Assembly (NCBI RefSeq): GCF_000374185.1
Contig: NZ_KB910518.1
Span: 1,796,162-1,860,161, forward strand
DNA: 64,000 nucleotides
DNA from: Paenibacillus sp. HW567
GTDB lineage: Bacteria > Bacillota > Bacilli > Paenibacillales > Paenibacillaceae
Direction of reading: 5' to 3'
Shown here: positions 1-8,826 of the stretch, piece by piece
How the letters are laid out: each line of letters opens with the position of its first letter
How positions within the stretch are numbered: position 1 is the first letter of the stretch
The notes under the pieces: model-generated
The model's input: the letters and a program-made list of their open reading frames with translations, nothing else
Database searches by the model: none
Told to the model about the DNA's origin: nothing
Made by a program: the position numbers and the translations under genes

Positions 1-1
1 C

Positions 2-1765
2 GGAGCGTTCAGCGCCGGCAAATCCTCCTTCGCCAATGCACTGCTCGGCGAAGAGGTGCTGCCCGTGTCTCCGCATCCCGCCACGGCGGCGGTTAACCGC
101 ATATTGGCGCCGGAAGGAGACTTCCGTCACGCCAGCGCGGTTGTCGCCATGAAGACGGCGGAGGATTTCTGGGAGGACATCCTCCATTCCTTCAGCGTGC
201 TGCAACTGGCCGCACCGCAGCGGCACTCGTGGACGGCTGCGGCCGCGAACGTCCAGGTCAGCGGGCTTCATCCTTCAGCGCTGCCGCATGCCGGATTTCT
301 GCGGGCAGCCGCAGCGGGCTGGAAGGAGGCGGAGCCGCTCCTGGGAACGGTGCGTACCGTTGATCTGCAGGAATACCGCCTGCTCGTTGCCGAGGAGACA
401 CGCGCCTGCTACGTTCAGGGGATTGACCTGTATTATGACTGCCCTCTGACGGCAAGCGGCATTGTGCTCGTTGACACCCCGGGAGCGGATTCTCTGCATG
501 CGCGTCATACCGGAGTAACCTTTGGTTACATGAAGAATGCGGACGCGATATGTTTTGTGACCTATTATAATCATGCCTTCTCCAAGGCGGACCGGGGGTT
601 GCTCGCCCAGCTTGGGCGGATTAAAGACAGCTTCGCGCTGGATAAAATGTTCTTCATCATTAACGCCTCCGATTTGGCAAAGGATGAAGCGGAGCTGGAG
701 GAGGTCCGGCAGCATGTCGCGCAGAATCTGCGTGCCGGAGGCTTGAACGCACCCAGAATGTATGCGTTGTCCAGTCTGCTCGCGCTGGAGGGCAAGACCG
801 CAAACCGCCAGGATGGGTATGAGGCGTCCCGGTTCGCCGGCTTCGAGCAGGCGCTTGCGGATTTCGCGGGTGGAGAGCTGCCCCGGTTGTCGCTGGCATC
901 AGCCAGAGAAAGCCTGGTCTCGGTGCGCCGCCGTGCCGGGGAATGGCTGGAGACCGCCAAGCTTGCTGCGGGCCAGCGTGAAGCGGGGATGCGCAAGCTG
1001 CTGGAGCAGCGCCAGCAGGCGGAGCTGCGGCTGGCAGCGCTGGAAGCTGAGGAGCGTCCGCGCCGCGATCTGCGCCGGGAAGGCGAGGAGCTGTTCTATC
1101 ATGTCCGCCAGCGGCTTGCCTTTTCCTTCGGCCGTTTCTTTCAGGAATCGTTCCATCCTTCCCTGCTTCGGGAGGATGGCGGTCATCTGAAAGAAATCTT
1201 TACAGCCTGTGGAAGAGAACTTGAACGCACGGTCCGGCGTGAGCTGGAACAGGAATTGTGGGCAACTACGCTGCGCCTGGAAGCAGCAGGGATCAGACTT
1301 GTGCATACGGCGGCGGTATCGGCAGCCGAAGAGCTGTCCATACCGCCGGAGGAGCTTCGGTACTTGGAAAATGGTAATGAACGCTGGAATTCTCCAGCCA
1401 AGCTGGAAGCCGATCTCGCGCCGCTGGATTGGCCGGCGCTGTGGAGCCGGTTCAAATCGCCGCGCCATTTCTTCGAAGGTCCGGGACGGAACGAGGTAAG
1501 AGCTGCGGCGGAGCCTTGGCTTAAGGATGCTGTAGCCGGGGCTTGTTCAGGGCTTGAAAGCTACCTGCTGGATTTCTACGCAGAGGCCTTGGAGGCAGCC
1601 TTATCCCGTGCGGCGCTTGCGCTGCGCGAGAGTCTCGCTGAACGAGAGGCAGCCATGAAGGAACTGCTGAAAGGGGGTGATTCCGCAGAGCATTGGAGGC
1701 ATCTCAGCACAGAATTGCTGCGGCTGGAAGCAGCTTTCGACAATATCATGGACAATGATCTGTGA
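2..1765 (+). CDS. dynamin-family GTPase, 5' end outside window
   Basis: Large GTPase of the bacterial dynamin family, which in Bacillus acts in membrane fusion or protection. The reading frame is open from base 2, and its first visible residues form the P-loop GAFSAGKSS. The G3 motif DTPG follows near visible residue 158 and a G4-like NASDLAK near residue 220. After the GTPase core comes a long Glu/Arg/Leu-rich helical region, as in dynamin stalks. A GTG at 56 is not the true start, because it would remove the P-loop. The missing 5' part may be only a short N-terminus or a whole second dynamin module, since Bacillus DynA has two in tandem; the window cannot tell which. No terminator is visible before purT, whose start lies about 150 bp downstream. 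Confidence 0.85.
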   Translation, partial: GAFSAGKSSFANALLGEEVLPVSPHPATAAVNRILAPEGDFRHASAVVAMKTAEDFWEDILHSFSVLQLAAPQRHSWTAAAANVQVSGLHPSALPHAGFLRAAAAGWKEAEPLLGTVRTVDLQEYRLLVAEETRACYVQGIDLYYDCPLTASGIVLVDTPGADSLHARHTGVTFGYMKNADAICFVTYYNHAFSKADRGLLAQLGRIKDSFALDKMFFIINASDLAKDEAELEEVRQHVAQNLRAGGLNAPRMYALSSLLALEGKTANRQDGYEASRFAGFEQALADFAGGELPRLSLASARESLVSVRRRAGEWLETAKLAAGQREAGMRKLLEQRQQAELRLAALEAEERPRRDLRREGEELFYHVRQRLAFSFGRFFQESFHPSLLREDGGHLKEIFTACGRELERTVRRELEQELWATTLRLEAAGIRLVHTAAVSAAEELSIPPEELRYLENGNERWNSPAKLEADLAPLDWPALWSRFKSPRHFFEGPGRNEVRAAAEPWLKDAVAGACSGLESYLLDFYAEALEAALSRAALALRESLAEREAAMKELLKGGDSAEHWRHLSTELLRLEAAFDNIMDNDL

Positions 1766-1912
1766 AGATTGTAGGAAAATGTCGAAGAAGACTTGCATTC
1801 TGACGGATGATGGAAGAAAATAAAGGAGCCTGAAAATTTACAATTGAAACTGCCTCGTTTACAGAAAACTAGAACGCCGCAGTTAAATTGCCGAAAGAGG
1901 TTGGAATCGACC

Positions 1913-3103
1913 ATGTGGGGAGCTCCTTTTTCAGCCCAGAGCCGTAAGCTGCTGCTCTTGGGCAGTGGAGAATTGGGCAAGGAAGTCATTATCGAAGCTC
2001 AGCGCCTTGGCGTAGAGACCGTAGCTGTGGATCGTTATGAAGCTGCACCGGCGATGGGAGTGGCCCATCGTTCCCATGTTATTGATATGCTTGACGCGGA
2101 AGCGCTGAAGAAGCTCATTCGTGCCGAGAAGCCCGATCTGATTGTGCCGGAGATTGAAGCGATTGCGACTCACGCACTGCTGGAACTGGAGGAAGAAGGT
2201 TTCTTCGTAGTTCCTACTGCCCGTGCGGCCCGGTTGACTATGGACCGGGAAGGCATCCGCAGGCTTGCCGCAGAAGAGCTTGGCCTGCCAACCGCAGCTT
2301 ACCGTTTCGCTGACAGTCTGGACGAGCTGCGCCAGGCGGTGGAAGAGCTCGGCACACCTTGCGTGATTAAGCCGATTATGAGCTCTTCCGGCAAAGGGCA
2401 GAGCATCTGCAAGCAGCCGGAGGATGCGGAGAGCTGCTGGAATACCGCGCTCGAAGGAGCGCGTGCCAAAGGCACCCGCGTCATTGTCGAAGGGTTCGTC
2501 ACCTTTGAGAGCGAGATTACACTCCTGACTGTGCGTTCTGTAAGCGGGACTGTATTTTGTCCTCCCATCGGCCATATTCAGAAGGATGGCGATTATGTAG
2601 AGTCCTGGCAGCCGCATCACATGAGTGAGCCGCAGCTCGCCGAGGCCCAGGCTATCGCCAAGGCGGTAACCGATCAGCTCGGCGGATATGGAATATTTGG
2701 CGTGGAACTCTTTCTTACGGATCAGGGGGTACTCTTCAGCGAAGTTTCGCCAAGACCCCATGATACCGGCATGGTTACAATGATTACACAGGATTTATCG
2801 GAATTTGCTCTGCATGTCAGAGCCATTCTTGGATTTCCGCTGGACTCGGTGCATTTGCTGACACCGGGCGCATCAGCTACCCTGAAGGCAGAAGCAGCCG
2901 GACAAGCTTTTAGAGTAACCGGAATCGGCGAAGCGCTCGCGCTTCCCCGTACACAGATTAGGGTGTTCGGCAAACCGGAGGTTCGCCCTGGACGGCGGAT
3001 GGCCGTAGCGTTAAGTGCGGCGGAAGATGTGGAAATCGCGCGGACAGCAGCCAAGCAGGCGGCGTCTATGCTAAAAGTGGAGGGAATTGAGGATGAACAG
3101 TAG
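1913..3103 (+). CDS. purT: formate-dependent phosphoribosylglycinamide formyltransferase
   Basis: ATP-grasp enzyme converting GAR plus formate plus ATP to formyl-GAR, the folate-independent third step of purine synthesis. The product (396 aa) resembles E. coli PurT nearly end to end. It has the N-terminal [11 protein letters not shown] nucleotide loop, [28 protein letters not shown], the ATP-grasp loop MSSSGKGQS and the metal-site segment [14 protein letters not shown]. The ATG at 1913 was chosen because homology begins just after it. The frame stays open upstream to a TTG at 1844, which has an AAGGAG 15 nt before it, so a longer N-terminus is possible. PurK was rejected because the DRYEAAPAM and [10 protein letters not shown] segments are PurT signatures. 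The 3' end overlaps the following acetyltransferase by 11 nt. Confidence 0.93.
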   Translation: MWGAPFSAQSRKLLLLGSGELGKEVIIEAQRLGVETVAVDRYEAAPAMGVAHRSHVIDMLDAEALKKLIRAEKPDLIVPEIEAIATHALLELEEEGFFVVPTARAARLTMDREGIRRLAAEELGLPTAAYRFADSLDELRQAVEELGTPCVIKPIMSSSGKGQSICKQPEDAESCWNTALEGARAKGTRVIVEGFVTFESEITLLTVRSVSGTVFCPPIGHIQKDGDYVESWQPHHMSEPQLAEAQAIAKAVTDQLGGYGIFGVELFLTDQGVLFSEVSPRPHDTGMVTMITQDLSEFALHVRAILGFPLDSVHLLTPGASATLKAEAAGQAFRVTGIGEALALPRTQIRVFGKPEVRPGRRMAVALSAAEDVEIARTAAKQAASMLKVEGIEDEQ

Positions 3104-3557
3104 TACTCAGGAGCAGGTACTGCAAATTCGCAAATGCGGCATGAATGATCTGGAGAAAGTGACAGCCCTTCTGCGGGAATTCGGTTATCCGACAACGCTT
3201 AGCGTGATGAAAGAGAGAATGGAAGACATGGAGAATGATCCGTTCCATTGCACACTGGTTGCAGAGCTTGATAACGAAGTTGTGGGAATGGTTGGACTCC
3301 GGCAGGTGAAATCCTATTACAAGCATGCGGATTGTATTATGGAGATTACCGCGCTGATCGTATCAGAGGAGCATAGAGGAAACGGCCTTGGCAAAAGACT
3401 GGTCGCTTCAGCCGAAGAACGGGCCCGCCAGCAGGGCTGCTGCCAGTTGTTCCTGAGAAGCGGCAATCGTGTAGAGCGCGCACCGGCACATGCATTCTAC
3501 CGCCACATCGGCTTCGAAAAAATCGCCGGCTACCGCTTTAACAAAACCTTGCTATAA
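3093..3557 (+). CDS. GNAT-family N-acetyltransferase
   Basis: Single-domain acetyl-CoA-dependent acetyltransferase of 154 aa. The acetyl-CoA loop [13 protein letters not shown] (R-x-x-G-x-G type) is clear, followed by the usual helix and a C-terminal [17 protein letters not shown]. The ATG at 3093 has a GGAGGG 8 nt upstream, inside the end of purT; an in-frame TTG at 3087 lacks good spacing. The 11-nt overlap with purT implies one transcript and translational coupling. A strong terminator at 3579 ends the unit. The substrate is unknown, and the link to purine metabolism is inferred from position only. Confidence 0.85.
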   Translation: MNSSTQEQVLQIRKCGMNDLEKVTALLREFGYPTTLSVMKERMEDMENDPFHCTLVAELDNEVVGMVGLRQVKSYYKHADCIMEITALIVSEEHRGNGLGKRLVASAEERARQQGCCQLFLRSGNRVERAPAHAFYRHIGFEKIAGYRFNKTLL

Positions 3558-3578
3558 TCCTATACGTTACCGATCATC

Positions 3579-3609
3579 CCATCCCGGTCCAAGCGGGATG
3601 GTTTTTTTT
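3579..3609 (+). terminator. intrinsic terminator after purT-GNAT
   Basis: Perfect 8-bp stem CCATCCCG/CGGGATGG around a 7-nt loop, followed at once by eight T residues. It lies 22 nt after the acetyltransferase stop codon. Confidence 0.9.
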
Positions 3610-3650
3610 ATATGTTTCACGCTATAAATTATCCTTCTATATCTCGTGGA
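3607..3650 (+). repeat. 44-nt intergenic repeat, copy 1
   Basis: The core GTTTCACGCTATAAATTATC and the bases after it recur at 34555-34598 with only a few differences over 44 nt. Both copies lie just downstream of an operon end. No coding sense or obvious hairpin was found inside it. Confidence 0.7.
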
Positions 3651-4123
3651 AAGAATTTATTCATTGATGTCGCTTTTATGCAATACGGCAAACGGGATTC
3701 CTGGGCGAAATGCGCGGCCTATTGATTTGACAATATGGAAATATCAATTTGAAAGCGGGAGCAAGGAGGCGGTCCTTCTAGCTCTTTCAGTCTATCAAAA
3801 TTGTGACAAAGGTTTTGGCTATGCACTGGAGGCGGTCTGGACAAATTGAAGTCCATGAGCTTGGCGGTTATTGCACCTTTCTTCGAGGTGTGGAGCGTGC
3901 AAAGTTAACGGACAAATATGATTGCGTTTTTCTCGCAGACAGGCTGGAAAAGTTGGTGAATGACGCTATTGAGCGGGCTCATGGCAAATGGCCGGTGTAC
4001 TCCATGAGACCGTCCATGTATTTTTCGTCTCCGGCAAGTATTTTTTACAAAGAGAACGAAGAGGTTCAAAAACAAAGAACTGTCCTAAACCACAAAAGCG
4101 GCTCTTTGGACAGTTCTTTTTGA
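3646..4123 (+). pseudogene. decayed prenyltransferase/terpene-cyclase-like gene
   Basis: Two short reading frames together resemble the ends of a Firmicute family of uncharacterised prenyltransferase-like proteins. The first (3646-3849) carries the N-terminal hallmark [18 protein letters not shown] followed by GFGYALE. The second (3803-4123) carries a C-terminal segment with AIERAHGKW and SPASIFY. The middle of the protein is missing and the two pieces are in different frames, so an internal deletion plus frameshift is likely. The family is recalled from memory rather than searched. The fragment ends in the hairpin at 4074-4121, and base composition is more AT-rich than the neighbours. Confidence 0.55.
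4074..4121. terminator. bidirectional terminator
   Basis: 12-bp perfect stem AAAGAACTGTCC/GGACAGTTCTTT with a 22-nt loop. T-runs follow on both strands. On the minus strand it lies about 45 nt past the adenine deaminase stop, so it most likely ends that gene. Confidence 0.75.
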
Positions 4124-4165
4124 CGCGCTTATTTCTGCTTAGTGCATGAACCTGCAAGCCAAATG

Positions 4166-5917
4166 CTAATTTGCGGCCTCAATCCCTATATGCGAATAAG
4201 AGGCAAAGTCGAACAATCCCCGGTCGGTCAGCTTCAGCTCGGGGATTACCGGCAGCGCCAGAAAGGAGAGCGCGAGAAAAGGATTGAAGTGTTCCGGTGC
4301 GCCAATCTCGCGCAAGGCTGCGTAGAGCTGCTTCATTTCAGCGTACACCTGCTCATAGCCTTGCTCCGACAGCAGTCCGGCGACTGGAAGCGGCAGGGAG
4401 GCGAGAATGGTATCGCCGGATACAACGGTTAAGCCGCCGTTCATTGCGGCAATATGGCGGATTGCGGTGAACAGCTCCTGATCGGAGACACCCGCAGCGA
4501 TGATATTATGTGAATCATGGGCTACGCTTGAGGCGATGGCTCCTTTGGCGAACCCGAAGCCCTTGACGATGCCAAGGCCTATATTGCCTGTACCCGTATG
4601 CCTCTCCACGACAGCCAGCTTCAACTGGTCGTGCAGGACTGAAGGGGCAAAGAGGCCGTTCTTCACCTGTACTTTCTCTTTTAAATGGCGGGTGACGATG
4701 GAATTCGGGATGATCCCAATAACGTTGCATGTATCCGATTGAAGGGGGATAGCCAAATTCCCAAGCTGAAAATCAGTCAGGCGGCAGCTCTCGATAATGG
4801 TCTTTGGTGTCTCTGCCGCTGTATTTCCCGGGAAAGCTTCAGTGACTGGCTTTCCTTGTACTACGACACATTCGCCGTGCTTATACACCTCTGCAATGGA
4901 GAGTGAATTCAGGTCGTCCAGCAGCACGAGGTCGGCCCGGTAACCCGGACCGATGGCCCCTCTGTCCTGAAGGCCGAAGCACTCGGCGGCATTTAAGGTT
5001 GCCATTTGAATGGCTGTAATGGGATTCAAGCCTTTGCTGATGGCAAGCCGGATGTTGTGGTCCACGCTGCCTTCCTCCAGCAGATCGTCGATTAATTTAT
5101 CGTCGGTGACGAACAGGCATCTTCTGGCATTCTGTGCGGTGACCGCCGGCAGCAGGGCTTCGAGGTCTTTGGCGGCAGTTCCCTCGCGTATCATGAGGTA
5201 CATGCCGAGGTCGAGGCGCTGTTTTGCTTCTTCCGCATTTATGCATTCATGATCGGTCCGGATGCCTGCCGCCCGGAAAATGTTCACGTCCTCCCTTGCG
5301 ATCCCGGCGGCATGTCCGTCGATCAGCTTCCCCTGGTCCAGCGCACCGGATAGTTTGTCCAGCATCCCGGAATCCGGCCCGGCCAGTGCAGGGAAATCCA
5401 TCACTTCTGCAAGCCCCAGTACTTTAGGGTTCGCATAGAGGGGATTCAGGTCAGCGGCCTTCAGCTCGGCTGCACAGGTTTCGAACGTTGTCGCCGGCAC
5501 ACAAGAGGGAAGCATAACGAAAATATCTACAGGCAGGTCGTTTGAGCGCTCCAGCATGTATTCAATGCCCTTCACCCCGGCTACGCTGCCAATCTCGTGC
5601 GGATCGGTGACAACTGCCGTTACGCCGTGCTGCAGCACCACTTTGGCGAATTCCTGCGGGGTCAGCATGGAGCTTTCAATATGCACATGCCCGTCAATCA
5701 GGCCGGGAATAATCCATTTACCGGCGGCGTCTGCCGTCCGCTTGCCTTCATAGGAGCCGATGCCGGCAATGTAGCCGTCAACGATGGCAATATCGCCCTC
5801 CATAAGCTCGCCTGTAAATACATTGACAATCTTTCCGCCCTTGATCACGAGATCTGCGGGGATTTGCTTACCCGCTACCTGAATCCGTCTTGCAAGCAGA
5901 TTTTGATTGCTGTTCAT
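4166..5917 (-). CDS. ade: adenine deaminase
   Basis: Metal-dependent amidohydrolase that converts adenine to hypoxanthine and ammonia in purine salvage; 583 aa, close to Bacillus AdeC. The N-terminal beta-strand domain is followed by the metal site GHVHIESS, then VTDPHEIGSVAG, LIDGHAAG and RTDHEC. The C-terminal domain contains SVAHDSHNIIAAG. The ATG at 5917 was preferred: AAAGGA lies 10 nt upstream, whereas the in-frame GTG at 5926 has almost no spacing. It is transcribed alone, opposite to purT, and ends at the hairpin at 4074-4121. Its upstream region is occupied by a 390-bp repeat, so the promoter must lie in about 45 bp or within the repeat. Confidence 0.93.
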   Translation of the reverse strand: MNSNQNLLARRIQVAGKQIPADLVIKGGKIVNVFTGELMEGDIAIVDGYIAGIGSYEGKRTADAAGKWIIPGLIDGHVHIESSMLTPQEFAKVVLQHGVTAVVTDPHEIGSVAGVKGIEYMLERSNDLPVDIFVMLPSCVPATTFETCAAELKAADLNPLYANPKVLGLAEVMDFPALAGPDSGMLDKLSGALDQGKLIDGHAAGIAREDVNIFRAAGIRTDHECINAEEAKQRLDLGMYLMIREGTAAKDLEALLPAVTAQNARRCLFVTDDKLIDDLLEEGSVDHNIRLAISKGLNPITAIQMATLNAAECFGLQDRGAIGPGYRADLVLLDDLNSLSIAEVYKHGECVVVQGKPVTEAFPGNTAAETPKTIIESCRLTDFQLGNLAIPLQSDTCNVIGIIPNSIVTRHLKEKVQVKNGLFAPSVLHDQLKLAVVERHTGTGNIGLGIVKGFGFAKGAIASSVAHDSHNIIAAGVSDQELFTAIRHIAAMNGGLTVVSGDTILASLPLPVAGLLSEQGYEQVYAEMKQLYAALREIGAPEHFNPFLALSFLALPVIPELKLTDRGLFDFASYSHIGIEAAN

Positions 5918-5962
5918 AGACTCCACATCCTTTGTTGTTGTTATAATGCACTTCTTAGTACA

Positions 5963-6360
5963 GTTCTAAATCTGTGGCTTAGAGTGAAGCCTTTGTGGTT
6001 GAGGGAGAGAAGGACTCGTCGTATCCATCCTTCGGTTCCTTGTGGACCGTAAGGCCCTTATTTTCCCGAAAGGATATATTTGCCCGAGGGAGCGGACCGT
6101 AAAGCGCTTATTACCTCTTCGGCAGGTGCATTTGGGGTGATTGTCCGCGCATAAAGGCTCTGGAGTCCGTCCACTTGCGGAAAAAGTACCTCTAGTAGAA
6201 ATAAGAGCTGCTCGGTCCGTTTACAAACGGGGCAGATTCTTCCGATTAGGAGATGATTCTGTCCGTGGGGCCTGGTACGCCTGCAGCGTAATCTCCACAC
6301 CCTAATCCGTTCCGCGGAGTATCATTTGAACTCGAGTATTCAGAGTCTGACGATCTTACT
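5963..6360 (+). repeat. 390-bp dispersed repeat, copy A
   Basis: First of three diverged copies in the same orientation (others 24427-24815 and 55976-56372). Shared landmarks in order: GCCTTTGTGGTT, ACCGTAAAGCGCTTATT-like units, CTTCGGCAG, AAGGCTCTGG, AAATAAGAGC, GGAGATGATTCT, CACACCCTAATCCGTTC and AGAGTCTGACGATCT. The GGACCGTAA..CTTATT unit appears twice inside each copy. This copy lies between adenine deaminase and the WG-repeat gene and fills most of that 0.7-kb gap. Confidence 0.85.
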
Positions 6361-6375
6361 GGCCGGATACGCCAA

Positions 6376-6428
6376 AAAATCCTGATTACAAAAAAACGCC
6401 GGCGGCATTTTTTTGTAATCAGGATTTT
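6376..6428. repeat. perfect 21-bp inverted repeat
   Basis: The arms at 6376-6396 and 6408-6428 are exact reverse complements, with an 11-nt GC-rich loop (6397-6407). Each arm carries a seven-A or seven-T run next to the loop, so the T-run is inside the stem and this is not a standard terminator. It directly follows repeat copy A. Nothing else recognisable was seen from 6429 to the WG gene start at 6620. Confidence 0.8.
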
Positions 6429-6619
6429 ACGGTTCCTGGTAGAGACCCTCAGCCCATATCGCCAAAGTTATACAAAATGATACGTTTAATAGTATGCGAG
6501 AACGCCGTTAATATCAAGATTACAGATTATGTTATGTTGCAGATGGGCAGATTAGGCACACAACTCCGCTCCCGCCCATATTCTATAGGCATAAGGCTAT
6601 GGTAAAGGGGAGCGACTGG

Positions 6620-8572
6620 ATGCTGAGGATAAGGCTGAATGAGCTGGGAAAAGGAATGGATAGCGGCCTCTTGCAGGCCGAGGTGTGGCGCTGGGACGGC
6701 ATCGGCTGGAATGAGGCTATCGTGCAGCAGGAGGAGGATTTTATCCGTGCGGATGACGATTTGTTCGTAACCATCCCCGCAGAGCCGGGGTTATACCGAG
6801 TGAATTACTCCAAAAAACCTTTGGAGCCGCTGCTCATTCTGTCTGAGCTGGAGGAGGCTGAGCTGCGGGCGGAAGTGCTGCATCCGGCACCTTTTAACCT
6901 GAAAGAGGGCACGCTGTGGGGGTACATTAACAATGAAGGCCGGACAGTCATTGAGCCGAGATACGAATATGCCGAGGAATTTCAGGCGAACGGGCTGGCA
7001 ATTGTGCAGCGCAAGGACAAGAGCGGGTTGATCGACAGCACCGGCAGGGAAAAGGTGAAGCCAATCTATTCCTTTATTGCCCCTTTTTCCGAAGGCCGGG
7101 CCGTTGTCTCCGATGCGAAAGGGTATACGTTCATTGATGAAAAAGGCAAGGAGGTCACTCCGGCGCGGTATGATTATTTGAATTCGCTGCATGAAGGGCG
7201 GGCGCTGTTCTCCAGACAGAGTCCTTCGGACGGTTCCCGCTACGGCTATTTGGATGCACAAGGCAAGGAAGTGCTGCCTGCTGTCTACGAGGATGGCGGA
7301 GATTTCGAGGACGGTATGGCGCTGGTCAAAATCAAAGCAGGGGAGTTCGCGCTGATTAATCCGCAGGGAGTTGTGCAGCACACGTACAATTATCCTTTTG
7401 TAGGCAATCCGGGTGAAGGGCTGCTTGCTTTTCAGGCCGAGGAGAACGGCAAATACGGCTATCTCCGCACGGACGGCACAATTGCCATACCGCCTCAATT
7501 CACGTCCGCGCTGCCTTTTTCCGGGGGCCGTGCAGTGATTAATACCGCGCCGGACTTCGGCAACGCCTACGGGCTTATAGATATGCAGGGCAAGCCGGTT
7601 ATTCCGGCCACCTATGATGTTGTGCTGCAGCTTGGGGAAGACCGGGTGGCACTGGGAACACCGCTTGTTGCCGACCAGCCCTACCGGGGTGCCCGCTATG
7701 TTATCGCCGATGCGGTAACAGGAAGAATTCTAACCAATCACCCCTTGCTCGGTGTGAACAATTACCAGAATGGCCTTGCGTCCGTATACGATGCGAAGGA
7801 CACCTATTTTATAGATAAAACCGGCAACAAATCTGCCCAGCCCCCCGTTGTTCCAGGCTCCGGCACATTGTCCTTCAGCGGCAGTCTGATCAGGGCGGAT
7901 GTAGACCTGCGCACAGCCTATTATGACCGCAAGGGGAAGCTTGTTTGGCGGCAAAATGATGTCATTCCTTTAAGACCGCCCTATTCCGTTCTGGAGAAAA
8001 AATATCATCCAAACAGAGATTACCTGGTGTATTACCCCGTTGTAGAAGGTATCGCTATCACAAATGTGTCCAGAGAAGTGAACGACAAGCTGCGCAGTCT
8101 TTCACTTGCCGAGGGAGCAGGAACAGCCCAGGATTTCAGCTACACTGGCGATTTTTCCGTATCCTTCTTCCGTAAAATCCTTCTGGTGCTGGAGCTGAAT
8201 GGCTACCGCTTTCCGTTTGGAGCCGCACACGGCATGCCCACCAAAATCTATACACACATTAATTTGAAGAACGGGAAGTTTTATAAGCTCGGCGATCTGT
8301 TCAAGCCAGGCAGCAGGTATGTACAGAAGCTCAGTGAAATTGTCGGCAAACAGATTGCGACCGATCCGCAGTACTCCTACGTCTTCCCCGACAGCTATAA
8401 AGGAATTACGGCCGATCAGCCCTTTTTTGTGGATGGGGAGGCGCTTTATCTGTATTTTGCCCCATATGAAATCGCCCCTTATTCAGCCGGGTTCCCAACC
8501 TTCCGTATCCCTTATGCGGAGATTATGGGCCTGATCTCGACCGAAGGCGAATTCTGGCAGTCTTTTCATTAA
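6620..8572 (+). CDS. WG-repeat protein with C-terminal DUF3298 domain
   Basis: Protein of 650 aa of unknown role. Roughly residues 95-430 hold at least seven WG-type repeats, each starting like WGYINNEGRTVIEPRY or YGYLDAQGKEVLPAVY and ending like EGRAVV. The last 150 residues match the DUF3298/RsiV-type domain, with FPTFRIPYAEI after the segment YFAPYEIAPYSAGF. No signal peptide or transmembrane segment is visible. The ATG at 6620 follows AAAGGGGAG with 7-nt spacing; an in-frame ATG at 6599 is the alternative. It stands alone between repeat A and its own terminator. WG repeats are usually binding surfaces, so a binding or scaffold role is an inference only. Confidence 0.85.
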   Translation: MLRIRLNELGKGMDSGLLQAEVWRWDGIGWNEAIVQQEEDFIRADDDLFVTIPAEPGLYRVNYSKKPLEPLLILSELEEAELRAEVLHPAPFNLKEGTLWGYINNEGRTVIEPRYEYAEEFQANGLAIVQRKDKSGLIDSTGREKVKPIYSFIAPFSEGRAVVSDAKGYTFIDEKGKEVTPARYDYLNSLHEGRALFSRQSPSDGSRYGYLDAQGKEVLPAVYEDGGDFEDGMALVKIKAGEFALINPQGVVQHTYNYPFVGNPGEGLLAFQAEENGKYGYLRTDGTIAIPPQFTSALPFSGGRAVINTAPDFGNAYGLIDMQGKPVIPATYDVVLQLGEDRVALGTPLVADQPYRGARYVIADAVTGRILTNHPLLGVNNYQNGLASVYDAKDTYFIDKTGNKSAQPPVVPGSGTLSFSGSLIRADVDLRTAYYDRKGKLVWRQNDVIPLRPPYSVLEKKYHPNRDYLVYYPVVEGIAITNVSREVNDKLRSLSLAEGAGTAQDFSYTGDFSVSFFRKILLVLELNGYRFPFGAAHGMPTKIYTHINLKNGKFYKLGDLFKPGSRYVQKLSEIVGKQIATDPQYSYVFPDSYKGITADQPFFVDGEALYLYFAPYEIAPYSAGFPTFRIPYAEIMGLISTEGEFWQSFH

Positions 8573-8589
8573 TAAAAGCTTAGATCTAT

Positions 8590-8632
8590 AAGAAACGGCA
8601 GCCGTTCCTGCGGGGAGGTGCCGTTTCTTTTT
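8590..8632 (+). terminator. intrinsic terminator after WG gene
   Basis: 11-bp perfect stem AAGAAACGGCA/TGCCGTTTCTT with an 18-nt loop and a T-rich tail, 18 nt past the stop codon. Confidence 0.85.
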
Positions 8633-8729
8633 GATTTGAGGAGCAGACATGCTTGCGCAGGCAGCTTGGACAAACTGATCTCCAATCTACTAAATGTAAA
8701 AAATTAGAAGAGCACAGGTGAGAGATTTA

Positions 8730-8738
8730 TGCTACAAT
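8730..8738 (+). promoter_or_regulatory. possible extended -10 promoter of CAP gene
   Basis: TGCTACAAT is an extended -10 element (TG-N-TACAAT) about 90 nt before the CAP protein start. No good -35 hexamer is seen at 17 nt, so this call is weak. Confidence 0.35.
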
Positions 8739-8826
8739 AACTAAGGAACAGATTACAACTTTGTAATATTTGGTCCCGGAATTCCTGGCAGCTCAGACAA
8801 TACAACAAGAACAAGGAGATGACAGA

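Noticed and set aside
1844..1912. Upstream extension of purT from the TTG at 1844
   Set aside because: The extra 23 residues lack similarity to PurT, whose conserved start follows the ATG at 1913; kept only as an alternative.
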